64,000 bases of DNA from UBA11524 sp045132495 (GCA_045132495.1 JBGUSK010000075.1:1-64000); one strand, 5' to 3'. Positions 1 to 8,722 are shown, counted from the first letter of the stretch. Numbers and translations: made by a program. Notes: a model not told the origin generated them from the letters alone.

Positions 1-47
1 TGAGCCATTGTCCCATCCGGCAAGACATACCAGCATGTACAAAATGC

Positions 48-90
48 AACAAAAAAACGACCGGATTTCACTTGAAATCGGTCGTTTTAC
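48..90 (-). terminator. Terminator of the tRNA-Thr/tRNA-Pro unit
   Basis: On the minus strand a stem (CGACC...GGTCG with an AT-rich upper part and one bulged base) is followed by a run of seven T residues, directly downstream of the tRNA-Pro gene. This fits an intrinsic terminator for the two-tRNA transcript. Confidence 0.8.
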
Positions 91-93
91 GTG

Positions 94-167
94 TCGAAGT
101 GGCGGGATTCGAACCCGCGGCCTTTTGGTCCCGAACCAAACCCGCTACCAAACTGCGCTACACCTCG
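94..167 (-). tRNA. tRNA-Pro (anticodon CGG)
   Basis: The minus strand folds as a cloverleaf: a 7-bp acceptor stem (CGAGGTG with CACTTCG, one G-U pair), an anticodon loop TCGGGAC carrying CGG, and a T arm with GGTTCGAATCC. Discriminator A; CCA is not encoded. It is the second gene of a two-tRNA unit behind tRNA-Thr. Confidence 0.95.
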
Positions 168-213
168 AAACCTGTTGCCATTCAGAGCTTACGTCATGAA
201 TGACAACAAAAAG

Positions 214-286
214 AGCCAATAGAGGGACTCGAACCCTCGACCTGCTCATTACGAGTGAGCTGCTCTACCACCTGAGCCATATTGGC
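214..286 (-). tRNA. tRNA-Thr (anticodon CGT)
   Basis: The minus strand gives an acceptor stem GCCAATA/TATTGGC, a D arm with GGTGGTAGAGC, an anticodon loop CTCGTAA carrying CGT, and a T arm GGGTTCGAGTCCC. Discriminator T; CCA is not encoded. It is the first gene of the unit. Confidence 0.95.
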
Positions 287-313
287 ATATGCCGAAACAG
301 ATTCAGCCTTAAC

Positions 314-342
314 ATGATAGCAGAGAACCCCGCCTTTGTCAA
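314..342 (-). promoter_or_regulatory. Promoter of the tRNA-Thr/Pro unit
   Basis: TTGACA (337-342) and TATCAT (314-319) are separated by 17 bp on the minus strand, about 20 bp upstream of tRNA-Thr. A near-consensus housekeeping promoter, as expected for a stable RNA unit. Confidence 0.8.
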
Positions 343-462
343 GGGGGATGCAAGGGTTTTTCAGTAAATCTTTTGCGTCTGCCAGCCTTCGCTTGCACTT
401 TGGGTCCCCTTTTATGTTACACTGACAAAAACGTTTCCATACTGATATTAGCAAGGTGTCCT

Positions 463-1308
463 ATGCAATACAATCCCGTTCCGAAAGAAATGTACGCGCC
501 CTGCGATCAGCCCGGAAAGCTGCAACGCTTCTGGTATACCAGCGGCGGTAAACAAAAGGACGCCCTTGTCTACCTGCCCTATGGGTATGCGGACGGCACG
601 GCGGATTATCCCGTACTGTACCTAATGCATGGCGGCGGAGGCAACTCCGACGAGTTCTTCGGCGGTCTCGAAGCCCGTACGCCGCTGAAGAATCTGCTGG
701 ACAACGCCATCGCCGCCGGATACGCCCGACCGATGATCGTCGTCGCGCCGACGTACATGATCGAAGGCGTAGAGGGCGCTCGCCGTCAGATCGGCGAGGC
801 GGTTCAGCTGACCCACCGATTCCCGGAGGAATTCAAGCGGGATCTGATCCCCGCCATCCAGGCGAATTTCCGGGCAATGAATGACCGCAAAGCCCGCGCA
901 TTCGGCAGATTCTCCATGGGCGGCGAGACCACCTGGAGCGTCATGGCCCAGGCTCTTAGGGATGTCTGGTGCTTCCTGCCCCTGTCCGGGGACTACTGGG
1001 CCGTTGGTCTCAAAGGCGGTAAGGATTTCCCTGTGGAAACGGCAGATGCGCTGATCGCTTCCATCGCCGCATCGGGCGTGAATCCGGAGGATTACCGCGT
1101 CCTCCCCTGCACCGGCGACAAGGATATCGCCTATGAAGCCCTTGACCCCATGGTGCATGAGCTTGAAAAGCGTCATCCCTGGTTCACCCCGGGTGAAACG
1201 CCGGAAGAAGGCAACCTCTGCTACCTGCTCAAGCCCGATGGCTGGCACACTTATGACGACTGCTATGAGTACCTGTGGCACATGCTGCCCTGGTTGTTCG
1301 GCTGCTGA
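463..1308 (+). CDS. Carbohydrate-esterase-1-like alpha/beta hydrolase (feruloyl/acetyl xylan esterase type)
   Basis: 281 residues with ATG at 463; a longer frame begins at 373 but it overlaps the promoter-like region and has no ribosome site. The product has no signal peptide. It opens with a PVLYLMHGGGG oxyanion-hole strand, carries the nucleophile motif GRFSMGG (G-x-S-x-G) in the middle, an acidic segment (CTGDKDIAYEA) and a C-terminal G-W-H-T with the catalytic His. This order is that of the esterase D/XynZ-type CE1 family, which removes feruloyl or acetyl groups from xylan, or acts on small esters. A cytoplasmic xylan-oligosaccharide role fits the other hydrolases in the window but is inferred. 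The exact substrate cannot be read from the sequence. Confidence 0.82.
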   Translation: MQYNPVPKEMYAPCDQPGKLQRFWYTSGGKQKDALVYLPYGYADGTADYPVLYLMHGGGGNSDEFFGGLEARTPLKNLLDNAIAAGYARPMIVVAPTYMIEGVEGARRQIGEAVQLTHRFPEEFKRDLIPAIQANFRAMNDRKARAFGRFSMGGETTWSVMAQALRDVWCFLPLSGDYWAVGLKGGKDFPVETADALIASIAASGVNPEDYRVLPCTGDKDIAYEALDPMVHELEKRHPWFTPGETPEEGNLCYLLKPDGWHTYDDCYEYLWHMLPWLFGC

Positions 1309-1314
1309 GATCAG

Positions 1315-1347
1315 CGGCGGAGTCCTGCGAAGGCTCCGCCGTTTTCT
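1315..1347 (+). terminator. Terminator after the esterase gene
   Basis: Eight-bp stem CGGCGGAG/CTCCGCCG with an 11-nt loop followed by TTTTCTT, 6 bp after the esterase stop codon. It ends where the convergent membrane-protein gene ends. Confidence 0.85.
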
Positions 1348-2306
1348 TATTCTCGCGAGGGCGCTGTTATCCGCATCAGCAAAGCGCAGGCCGCACCTGC
1401 CAGCAGAATGACTGCCGCATCTACCGGCGCTATCACCAATGCGCCCATACCGGCGAAGAAAAAGCCCTGTCCAAAGCGATACAGATGACCACCCAACAGC
1501 GCCATCTCGCCCAGGTACATCAGCAGCGTCACCACGGAGGATGTACACGCTGCCCAAATCGTACGCTGGCCATGCAGCACATTCCCCAGCATCAGCCCAG
1601 CCGTAACACCCAGCAGGATGAAAAATACCGCCATCAGTCCCGCGGACAAGGGCGATACCAGCAGGCTGCCGTCCCGTAAGAATGCGGTAAGGCAGGCCAG
1701 CACACACATCGCCAGGAAAGCCCCTGTCGCAGCGGACTGGGTGATCAGCAGGCGAAGGCGGCTCCAGTTGCCGGTGCAGACTGCGGAAAAAAACCCGTAC
1801 AGGCAGCTCAGCATGCCCAAGATCAACACGATGGAAATCATATAGAAATGGAGCTTGAAGGACGGATCATACTCCCCCATCAGCACCTCCACCTCCGACA
1901 GCGCTTCAGGCATCCGCAGCCCACCGGTCACCTCGATGGCCTTGTTGATGGGCTGATAGCACATGTACATCTGCCAGCTTTCCAGTTTTGTCGTCACCCA
2001 TCCGCGCACCATGACATTTTCGAGCAGAAGCTCGCTTGCAAAGAACACCGCCAGCGATAGCACGGAACCCGCCAGTATTGGACGGCGGATTCGCTGGACA
2101 AACCACGGCATGACAAGCGTGCCCGCCATCACCGCCAGGCTGATGGGCGTATACGGGATCACATATTTCGGGTAATTGGCACTCGAAACCACGCCATAAC
2201 GAATCACGTCCGCAAGAATCCGTGCACCCATCATCAGCGGATATATCGACAATACCAGCACCGCTGCAAGCGAGATCAGCCAGCAGCACCGCAGCCGTTT
2301 CGGCAT
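1347..2306 (-). CDS. Multi-pass membrane protein of unknown function
   Basis: 319 residues if the ATG at 2306 is used. A minus-strand promoter (TTGACG-17-TATACT, 2339-2367) would start transcription at about 2332, too close to the upstream ATG at 2330, and a GGATGAGG site precedes the 2306 ATG. The protein has about eight hydrophobic segments in two groups: residues ~10-110, then a ~55-residue extracellular loop (VEVLMGEYDPSF), then ~150-315. No conserved active-site motif was recognised and no family is proposed. It stands alone between convergent (esterase) and divergent (GH5) genes. Confidence 0.7.
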   Translation of the reverse strand: MPKRLRCCWLISLAAVLVLSIYPLMMGARILADVIRYGVVSSANYPKYVIPYTPISLAVMAGTLVMPWFVQRIRRPILAGSVLSLAVFFASELLLENVMVRGWVTTKLESWQMYMCYQPINKAIEVTGGLRMPEALSEVEVLMGEYDPSFKLHFYMISIVLILGMLSCLYGFFSAVCTGNWSRLRLLITQSAATGAFLAMCVLACLTAFLRDGSLLVSPLSAGLMAVFFILLGVTAGLMLGNVLHGQRTIWAACTSSVVTLLMYLGEMALLGGHLYRFGQGFFFAGMGALVIAPVDAAVILLAGAACALLMRITAPSRE

Positions 2307-2338
2307 ATTCCTCATCCTTCCGCTTTTCATCTTCGGTC

Positions 2339-2367
2339 AGTATATCAACCGCAGCGACAGCCGTCAA
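2339..2367 (-). promoter_or_regulatory. Promoter of the membrane-protein gene
   Basis: TTGACG (2362-2367) and TATACT (2339-2344) with a 17-bp spacer on the minus strand. It lies back to back with the GH5 promoter, 45 bp away, giving a divergent promoter pair. Confidence 0.65.
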
Positions 2368-2411
2368 GATGCGCGGCACAATTGTTACAACTCCTGCCGA
2401 TGCCGGGTTCA

Positions 2412-2440
2412 TTGACAAGCCTCGCGAAAAATGATATATT
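2412..2440 (+). promoter_or_regulatory. Promoter of the GH5 glucanase gene
   Basis: TTGACA (2412-2417) and TATATT (2435-2440) with a 17-bp spacer, leaving a leader of about 45 nt before the ATG at 2492, which is preceded by GAAAGGATGG. Confidence 0.75.
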
Positions 2441-2491
2441 GATTGCACCCAACCCAGCGTTTTCATTATTCTCTGAAAGGATGGACGGTTC

Positions 2492-4240
2492 ATGAAGAAA
2501 CTCGTCTGCACCCTGCTGGCACTCCTGCTGCTCAGCGTCCTGCCCGCCATGGCAGACTCCGCCGATGACGGCGTTATGCGCGAAGGGCTCACCGCCGTGG
2601 AGCTCACCCGCCTGATGGGCAACGGCACCAACCTGGGCAATACCCTTGAGGCTTGCGACAACAAGCGGGGCAATTTCTCCACCGACCCCAAGAGCTACGA
2701 AACCTACTGGGGCCAGCCCGTCACCACCCAGGCGATGCTCACCGCCATGAAGGCCGCCGGCTTTGACACCATCCGCATCCCTGTGGCCTGGATGACCAAC
2801 GCCACCAATCTGGACAAGGGCGATTACACCATTGATCCCGCCTACCTGGCCCGTGTCAAGGAGGTCGTCGACTACGCCCGCAATGCGGATATGTATGTCA
2901 TCCTCAACGACCACTGGGACGGCGGCTGGTGGGGCATGTTCGGCTCGGAGGACAAGGCCACCCGCGACCTGGCCCTGGAAGCCTACAAGGGCATGTGGAC
3001 GCAGATCGCTGAGTACTTCCGGGATTACTCGGACTATGTGATCTTCGAGTCCGCCAACGAAGAGCTGGGCGCCCGTTTTGATGAGGATTCCCCGCTGTAC
3101 TGCTCCGATTCCGCCGCAAAGCCGATGATGGATCTCCTGCGCTACAACGTCTGCAACCAGATCAATCAGGCCTTTGTGGATACCGTTCGCGCCACCGGCG
3201 GCAACAACGCCCAGCGCTTCCTGCTCATCGCAGGCTATGGCACCAATATTGATTCTACCTGTGATTCCCGCTTCTTCATGCCCCGGGACTCCGCTCAGAA
3301 GAAGCTCCTCGTCTCCGTGCACTACTATGATCCCTGGAGCTACTGCGGCGCCACCGACGCGACGGGCGCCACTGCCTGGGGCATCACTTCCGACTATGAA
3401 TACATGGACAAGCAGCTGGCCAAAATGACCAAGTTTGTCAAGCGCGGCGTCGGCGTGGTCATCGGCGAATACGGCGCGCTGCCGGATGACAAGGGCCGCA
3501 TCAAGGCCAACAGCCTCGCCTACCACACCCGCTTCCTCGACCTGTGCGACTACTACGACCTGACTTCCTGCCTGTGGGACTGCAGCGGCTTCTTTGTCCG
3601 CCGGACACTGAGCATGTCCGATTCCAAGCTGGCGGAGCTCTATGTTTCCCGCAATGCCGCCTCCGAGGCCGGCAAGGAATACGCGGAGATCCAGTCCGCC
3701 GCCAAGGTCCGCCTGGACGAAGCCCTTGCCGCTGCACCCGCCACCTACCGGGATGTTCAGCTGGAGATCAGCGACACCGCCACCGCCGCCTGGATCATGT
3801 GGAACTCCGGCGACTGGGCCTTGTCCTACTCCGTGGGCGACACCTACAGCCCGGACGCCATCTCTCCCGGCATGACGGTCACTGACGCCCAGGTCACCGG
3901 CCCCGGCGTCTACACCGTCAAACTGGACTTCACCGGCACGCAGCAGGGTGCGTCCGCCTCCGTGGGCTTCTCCGCCCTGGCGATCATGAACGGCGAGAAG
4001 CTCTTCCCCAACCATCAGATCGTCATCCGTGAGGTGCTGGTCAACGGGCAGCCCCACACCCTCACCGGCACGCCCTACACCACTACGGACGACGGCGTGA
4101 CCAGCCGCGTCAACCTGTACAACGAATGGGTGGGCAAGAAGACCGGCGTGACCGCCACGCCCCTGAACAAGAATGCCCCCGAAATGAAGAAGATCAAGAC
4201 CATCTCAGTCACCTTTGAGCTCGTTGCTCCGGCTGAATAA
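2492..4240 (+). CDS. Secreted GH5 cellulase/endoglucanase with a C-terminal beta-sandwich module
   Basis: 582 residues. A signal peptide (residues 1-21, KK followed by a leucine-rich core and AMA-D) directs export. Residues ~30-390 are a GH5 barrel: NLGNTLEA near 46-53, the substrate loop R95-I-P-V, H141-W, catalytic acid/base E190 in ESANE, H277-Y-Y, nucleophile E326 in IGEYG and W362 in CLWD. Residues ~420-582 form a separate module (QLEISDTATAAWIMW...), probably a carbohydrate-binding or accessory beta-sandwich. GH5 enzymes cleave beta-1,4-glucans, mannans or xyloglucans with retention; the exact substrate is not decided here. There is no dockerin or membrane anchor, so a freely secreted enzyme is expected. 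Own promoter and own terminator. Confidence 0.9.
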   Translation: MKKLVCTLLALLLLSVLPAMADSADDGVMREGLTAVELTRLMGNGTNLGNTLEACDNKRGNFSTDPKSYETYWGQPVTTQAMLTAMKAAGFDTIRIPVAWMTNATNLDKGDYTIDPAYLARVKEVVDYARNADMYVILNDHWDGGWWGMFGSEDKATRDLALEAYKGMWTQIAEYFRDYSDYVIFESANEELGARFDEDSPLYCSDSAAKPMMDLLRYNVCNQINQAFVDTVRATGGNNAQRFLLIAGYGTNIDSTCDSRFFMPRDSAQKKLLVSVHYYDPWSYCGATDATGATAWGITSDYEYMDKQLAKMTKFVKRGVGVVIGEYGALPDDKGRIKANSLAYHTRFLDLCDYYDLTSCLWDCSGFFVRRTLSMSDSKLAELYVSRNAASEAGKEYAEIQSAAKVRLDEALAAAPATYRDVQLEISDTATAAWIMWNSGDWALSYSVGDTYSPDAISPGMTVTDAQVTGPGVYTVKLDFTGTQQGASASVGFSALAIMNGEKLFPNHQIVIREVLVNGQPHTLTGTPYTTTDDGVTSRVNLYNEWVGKKTGVTATPLNKNAPEMKKIKTISVTFELVAPAE

Positions 4241-4250
4241 CGTCAAGACA

Positions 4251-4282
4251 GGCTCCTCCGCATAAGCGGAGGAGCCTTCGTC
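4251..4282 (+). terminator. Terminator after the GH5 gene
   Basis: Perfect 11-bp stem GGCTCCTCCGC/GCGGAGGAGCC around an ATAA loop, followed by TTCGTCTTT, 10 bp beyond the GH5 stop codon. The convergent SGNH hydrolase gene ends just beyond it. Confidence 0.88.
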
Positions 4283-4286
4283 TTTC

Positions 4287-4838
4287 TCACAGGTACTGTT
4301 CGATCGCGCCCACGACCTGCTTCGCCACGAGGGTGTTGCCCTCCTCGTTCAGGTGCAGGTGATCGCCGCGGTCATAGGTGACCATCTTATCATGGAAGCC
4401 GGCATACAGGTCATCCACCGGGATGTCGTACTTCGCCGCGACCTTCTTGATGATGTTGTTGTAGCTGATGATGCCCGTGTGATCAGGGCCGGTGGTGGGC
4501 ATGATGGTGGCAAAGATGATCTTCACGCCGGGGAAAAGCTTGCGCAGCACGATCACCGTGCGCTCCACCGCGGACTCGTACTCCTCCGGCAGGGAGAAGG
4601 GGCGGCCGATGTGGTAGTCATCGCCCAGATCCCACAGGCCGCAATTCCAGTGGACGATATCCGGCACGGGGAACTGATCAAGCCAGAATCGCAGGGAGTT
4701 CAGCGTGTAGCCCGCCCAGCGGCCGTTTTCACTGGGGCCGTAAACGCCGGCGCGGCCCTCGAGGATCTGGCGGACAAAGGGTTCATAGCCCTGGCGGCGG
4801 CTGTCGCCCAGGAGCAAAATGTTTTTCATTTCAGACAT
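4287..4838 (-). CDS. SGNH/GDSL-type hydrolase (carbohydrate esterase-like)
   Basis: 183 residues, ATG at 4838 behind AAGGAGG. SGNH blocks are visible: G11-D-S13 near the N-terminus (nucleophile Ser in LLGDSR), N65 in HWNCGLWDLG, and the C-terminal D-x-x-H motif in DHLHLNEEG. There is no signal peptide, so the enzyme is cytoplasmic. The family deacetylates or de-esterifies sugars, lipids or peptides, and small proteins of this type are often acetyl-xylan or rhamnogalacturonan acetylesterases (inference from the surrounding glycosidases). It is a single-gene unit convergent with GH5. Confidence 0.85.
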   Translation of the reverse strand: MSEMKNILLLGDSRRQGYEPFVRQILEGRAGVYGPSENGRWAGYTLNSLRFWLDQFPVPDIVHWNCGLWDLGDDYHIGRPFSLPEEYESAVERTVIVLRKLFPGVKIIFATIMPTTGPDHTGIISYNNIIKKVAAKYDIPVDDLYAGFHDKMVTYDRGDHLHLNEEGNTLVAKQVVGAIEQYL

Positions 4839-4995
4839 GGCGGATGCCTCCTTGTTTCAATCGGGATCAGTATAGCACAGCTTGCACGAAATTGCTATCA
4901 CCCAAGCAAATTTTCATCTTCCCTATCCGCCCAATATGTGTTATACTGATGCCAACGTGATTTAATCGCACCCAACAGAATAAGGAGGTTCCCCC

Positions 4996-6018
4996 ATGAA
5001 AGCACTCTTTATCGGCGGTACCGGCACCATCTCGATGGCCATCACCCGCGCCCTGGCACAGAATCCCGACTGGGAGCTGTACCTGCTCAACCGCGGCAGC
5101 CGTGAGGATGAGCTCCCCGCCGGCGTACACACCATCCACGCCAACATCAATGACGAGCAGGAAGCCGCCAAGGCCCTGGAAGAGATGACGTTCGACTGTG
5201 TGTGTGACTTCATCGCTTTCGTCCCCGGCCAGCTGGAGCGCGATTACCGCCTCTTCAGCGTCAAGACCAAGCAGTTCATGTTCATCTCCTCCGCCTCTGC
5301 TTACCAGAAGCCCCTGGCGGATTATCGCATCACCGAGTCCACGCCCCTGGTCAATCCCTATTGGGAGTACAGCCGCAACAAGATCGCCTGCGAAGAATAT
5401 CTGATGAAGATGCATCGGGAGAATGGCTTCCCGGTGACGATCATCCGTCCCAGCCACACCTACGACGAGCGCAATGTGCCCGTGGGCGCCCATGGCGATA
5501 ACGGCTCCTGGCAGGTCCTCAAGCGCATGATGGAAGGCAAGCCCGTCATCGTCCACGGCGACGGCACCACTCTGTGGACCATCACCCACAACACCGATTT
5601 CGCCAAGGCCTTCATCGGCCTGATGGGCAATATCCATGCCATCGGCGAAGCCTACCACATCACCTCCGACGAGTCAGTCACCTGGAACCAGATCTATCGC
5701 ATCATCGCGGACGAGCTGGGCGTGGAGCTGAAGCCCTACTATGTGCCCTCCGACTTCCTGCATAAGGCGGGCAAGTATGACTTCGAGGGCGGCCTCATCG
5801 GCGACAAGGCCAACACCGTCGTGTTTGACAATTCCAAGGTCAAGCGGGCCATGCCGGACTTCGTGTGCACCGTGCGCGCGGATCAGGGCCTGCGCAAGAC
5901 CGTCCGCCACATGCTGGCCACCCCCGAGCTGCAGGTGGAAGACCCTGAGTTCGACGCCTGGTGCGACAAGGTGATCACCGCCATGGAAAAAGCAAAGGAG
6001 GACATTCTCAATGGTTAA
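4996..6018 (+). CDS. NAD-dependent epimerase/dehydratase (extended SDR)
   Basis: 340 residues, ATG at 4996 behind AAGGAGG. The N-terminus has the Rossmann motif GGTGTIS (G7-G8-T9-G10), and the catalytic Y125-SRN-K129 follows the conserved S99-S-A strand. Extended SDR enzymes of this subgroup rework nucleotide sugars or related hydroxy compounds; the exact substrate is not readable. The next gene, a classical SDR, overlaps its 3' end by 8 bp, so the two are translationally coupled and probably act in one pathway. A TATACT box at 4942-4947 is a plausible -10, but its -35 is weak. Confidence 0.82.
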   Translation: MKALFIGGTGTISMAITRALAQNPDWELYLLNRGSREDELPAGVHTIHANINDEQEAAKALEEMTFDCVCDFIAFVPGQLERDYRLFSVKTKQFMFISSASAYQKPLADYRITESTPLVNPYWEYSRNKIACEEYLMKMHRENGFPVTIIRPSHTYDERNVPVGAHGDNGSWQVLKRMMEGKPVIVHGDGTTLWTITHNTDFAKAFIGLMGNIHAIGEAYHITSDESVTWNQIYRIIADELGVELKPYYVPSDFLHKAGKYDFEGGLIGDKANTVVFDNSKVKRAMPDFVCTVRADQGLRKTVRHMLATPELQVEDPEFDAWCDKVITAMEKAKEDILNG

Positions 6019-6757
6019 TATGAAGGGACGCTGGTGCCTGATCACCGGCGCAGCACGCGGCATCGGCTATCTGACCGCGAAGTTCATGGCAGAGCAGGGC
6101 GCGAACCTGATCCTGCACAGCCGCAAGCTGGCCCACACCGAAAAGGTGCTGGAAGAAGTCCGCGCCCTGGGTGTGGAGGCCTACGCAGTGGAAGCTGAAC
6201 TCACCGACCTGGAGGCCGTCAAGGCCATGCTGGCGCAGATCGACGAGCGCGGCACCCAGGTGGATATCGTCCTCAACAACGCGGGCATGCAGATCGCCTA
6301 TCGCGTGGACTATTTGAAGACTCCCATCGAGGACTACACCGAGTCCTTCAAGATCAACACCATCGCCCCTATGATGATCTGCTACCACTTCCTGCCCGGC
6401 ATGATGGAACGGGGCTTCGGCCGCATCCTGAACACCACCAGCGGCATCCGCCTGGATCCCCAGCAGGCAGGCTACTCCGCCAGCAAGGCAGCCCTGGACA
6501 AGGTCACCATCGACCTGGGAAGCAAGGTGCAGGGCACGGATGTGATGATCAACCTGACCGATCCCGGCTGGTGCCGCACCGACCTGGGCGGCCCCCACGC
6601 CCCCAACGCCCCCGAAAGCGCCATCCCCGGCATTGTGGTAGGCGCCTTCGTGGACGACAAGAAGTCTGGCCGCTACCTCAATGCACCGCACTTCACCGGC
6701 ATGACGCTGGAGGATGCAGTGAAGAAGGCCGAAGCGGAGTTCGACAGTCCTTATTGA
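6011..6757 (+). CDS. Classical short-chain dehydrogenase/reductase
   Basis: 248 residues, starting inside the end of the previous gene behind AAAGGAGG. Motifs: cofactor loop TGAARGIG (12-19), N89-N-A-G, catalytic S144 and Y155-SAS-K159. The residues R38 and K39 after the second beta strand suggest NADP(H) preference (inference). The protein is of normal length for the family, 240-260 residues. It forms a two-gene operon with the epimerase and ends at a strong terminator. The substrate is unknown; a polyol, sugar or steroid-type alcohol would all fit the fold. Confidence 0.83.
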   Translation: MVNMKGRWCLITGAARGIGYLTAKFMAEQGANLILHSRKLAHTEKVLEEVRALGVEAYAVEAELTDLEAVKAMLAQIDERGTQVDIVLNNAGMQIAYRVDYLKTPIEDYTESFKINTIAPMMICYHFLPGMMERGFGRILNTTSGIRLDPQQAGYSASKAALDKVTIDLGSKVQGTDVMINLTDPGWCRTDLGGPHAPNAPESAIPGIVVGAFVDDKKSGRYLNAPHFTGMTLEDAVKKAEAEFDSPY

Positions 6758-6832
6758 CCCATACGCGTCTCCCGACAGCTGGGAGGATGGAAAGGAAGGA
6801 GTTATCCTTCCCTTTGCACCAAAGAAATACCG

Positions 6833-6867
6833 AAACAGCAAGCCCGCCAAGGCTTGCTGTTTCTTGT
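6833..6867 (+). terminator. Terminator of the two-gene SDR operon
   Basis: Perfect 12-bp stem AAACAGCAAGCC/GGCTTGCTGTTT with a six-base loop and TTGTTCT after it. Confidence 0.85.
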
Positions 6868-6921
6868 TCTGCGTGATAGAATGAAAGCGACAAACTTGAA
6901 TTTGGCGAAAGGATTGGATAT

Positions 6922-7362
6922 ATGGACAGACAACTTTTTTTCGAAATCATTATGACTATCTGCGATTGGGACGCAATGGGTGATGATGACAAGGTGTTAA
7001 GTCCCTTGATAGAGTATCTGGCACAACAGCCAGACGAAACCATATTTTCTTTCGACGAAACTATGGCAGAGTTGCTTTTTGAATTGGACACAAAAAAGAA
7101 CTTTAGAAAGGCTCGCAGATACTATAACCACTCGGATGATAGCTTTCTTTATTCTCGCTGTTGCGCGTTGATTAACGGTGAGGAGTATTATGAGAAGGCT
7201 AAAGCTGGGAAGGTTAGTGATCTATGGCAAATGGAATTTGAAGCCATTTTGAGTGTTCCTATGTGCGCGTGGGAAAGAAAGCACGGAGAAGATGCTGGTG
7301 ATTATCCGTATTCGACAACAAAAAGCTATGAAACAGGAAGTAATGCCGAAGGATGGAAATAA
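6922..7362 (+). CDS. DUF4240-like hypothetical protein
   Basis: 146 residues, ATG at 6922 behind GAAAGG. The central part (FSFDETMAELLFELD, then SDDSFLYSRCCALINGEEYY) resembles the DUF4240 family, whose members share a helix followed by an S-D-D-x-F-x-Y-x-R segment; this is from memory and not searched. No catalytic residues are known. The gene is clearly richer in A/T than its neighbours and uses AT-ending codons, which suggests later acquisition. It sits alone between two terminators. Confidence 0.65.
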   Translation: MDRQLFFEIIMTICDWDAMGDDDKVLSPLIEYLAQQPDETIFSFDETMAELLFELDTKKNFRKARRYYNHSDDSFLYSRCCALINGEEYYEKAKAGKVSDLWQMEFEAILSVPMCAWERKHGEDAGDYPYSTTKSYETGSNAEGWK

Positions 7363-7603
7363 CGACAAATTCCAATTTGTTGAGCAAACCAAAGCAGATT
7401 TTCTCCCTCTTAGGAGGGCGCAATTATGCGCACTGTACCAGTGCATTGCGTCTGTGCAACCACATGAAAAACGAGCATCCAAACACGGATGCTCGTTTGT
7501 TCGTTGCAGGATAAATTGTTCCTTAACAACCCTCCTACCACCGGGAGGCGCTTTTTCTTACCGCAATTGTTTTGACATCCCAAGGAATTTTGCCGGCCAG
7601 CGC
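7363..7603. other. AT-rich intergenic stretch with hairpins and a possible 13-codon leader frame
   Basis: Between the DUF4240-like gene and the GDPD promoter. It holds a terminator-like hairpin at 7469-7498 (12-bp stem AAACGAGCATCC/GGATGCTCGTTT, then GTTCG). Just upstream lies GGAGG (7412-7416) followed at 7426 by an ATG frame of 13 codons and a stop, overlapping two small inverted repeats (GCGCA-ATTA-TGCGC and GCACTG-TAC-CAGTGC). The frame may be chance. The 7253-7621 open frame through this region has no support. Confidence 0.45.
7469..7503 (+). terminator. Terminator-like hairpin downstream of the DUF4240-like gene
   Basis: Twelve-bp perfect stem around AAACAC with a short T-rich tail (GTTTGTTCG). 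The stem contains AAAC/GTTT at its base and so may work in both directions. Confidence 0.6.
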
Positions 7604-7632
7604 TTGACGAATTCCCGTTAAAATCCTATAAT
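7604..7632 (+). promoter_or_regulatory. Promoter of the GDPD gene
   Basis: TTGACG (7604-7609) and TATAAT (7627-7632) with a 17-bp spacer, about 45 bp before a GGAGAAATCC ribosome site and the ATG at 7685. Confidence 0.82.
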
Positions 7633-7684
7633 GGGGAGGTATTCCAAACCCTGATACAAGCTTTGACAAAGGAGAAATCCGGTT

Positions 7685-8722
7685 ATGAAGAAATTTTTCA
7701 AAGGCCTTGCCGTTGTGGTGCTGGTGCTGCTTCTCGCCTGGCTGGTGTGCTTCATTCTGCCCAAGCCGCAGAATTTCCCCATGGATAACCCCATGATGAA
7801 AAGCAGCGAGCTGCCCATCCTCATCGCCCACGGCGGCGGCAACCGGGAGTTCCCCGACAACACCCTGGAGGCCTTCTACAACGCCTACAGCGTCGATCCC
7901 CGCGCGATGATGGAAACCGATGTGTCCATCACCAGGGACGGCGTGGTCATCCTCTCCCACGATGTACGCCTTGACCGCAAGACCAACGTCACTGGCGAGA
8001 TCGCTGAATGGAACTACACCGACCTCATCGCCCAGAAGGTCGATTTCGGCTACACGAACCAGACCAAGTCTCAGGTGCGGGTCGAAGGCAGCGAGCTGAT
8101 CAAATTCACCACCGATGACGGCAAGGCTGTCACTCCGCTGGATGTGGAGTATCCCGAAGGCATCACACCTCGTGACAGTGAGGTTTTCCTCGCCACCACG
8201 CTGGAGGAGCTGATCGTCGCTTTCCCGGAGAACGCCATCAATGTGGAGATCAAGCAGGAAGGCGAGCTGGGCATGAAGTGCATGCAGGAGGTTCTCCGCC
8301 TTCTAAAAAAGCACAACGCCTGGGATCGCGTGGTGCTGGCCTCCTTCCACAACGACATCTACGCCGAGTACCAGCGCCTGCAGGAAACCGGTGAAGTGCC
8401 GGAGAACTTCATGTGCTCCCCCGGTTTGGGCAACGCAGCGATCTTCTACGTCATGCATCTGCTGGGCGCCGACTCCCTGTTCCAGGATGATATGTGCGTC
8501 TTCCAGCTGCCCATCGACTACTCCCTTGCCGGACTGACCTTCGATCTGGCTACTGAATACCTGGTGGATACGGCCCACAAGCATAACCTGGCCGTGCACT
8601 ACTGGACGATCAATGATCCCGAAGAAATGCGCATGCTGATCGGCATCGGCGCGGACGGCATCATGACCGACTACCCTCACCGCCTGGCGGAGGTGTACGC
8701 TGAGTATGCCGAAGCGGAATAA
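7685..8722 (+). CDS. Membrane-anchored glycerophosphodiester phosphodiesterase
   Basis: 345 residues. One N-terminal membrane segment (residues 7-25) anchors a domain facing outward. The GDPD signature is complete: H49-G-G-G, N59-T-L-E-A-F, E77-T-D79 metal ligands and H92-D93. These enzymes hydrolyse glycerophosphodiesters to glycerol-3-phosphate and an alcohol, recycling phospholipid or teichoic-acid headgroups. Relative to the shorter cytoplasmic UgpQ type it has insertions around residues 110-160. It forms a monocistronic unit with its own promoter and terminator. Confidence 0.9.
   Translation: MKKFFKGLAVVVLVLLLAWLVCFILPKPQNFPMDNPMMKSSELPILIAHGGGNREFPDNTLEAFYNAYSVDPRAMMETDVSITRDGVVILSHDVRLDRKTNVTGEIAEWNYTDLIAQKVDFGYTNQTKSQVRVEGSELIKFTTDDGKAVTPLDVEYPEGITPRDSEVFLATTLEELIVAFPENAINVEIKQEGELGMKCMQEVLRLLKKHNAWDRVVLASFHNDIYAEYQRLQETGEVPENFMCSPGLGNAAIFYVMHLLGADSLFQDDMCVFQLPIDYSLAGLTFDLATEYLVDTAHKHNLAVHYWTINDPEEMRMLIGIGADGIMTDYPHRLAEVYAEYAEAE

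Noticed and set aside
7253..7621. 122-codon plus-strand frame
   Set aside because: It overlaps the end of the DUF4240-like gene in another phase, passes through two hairpins and the next promoter, and has no ribosome site.
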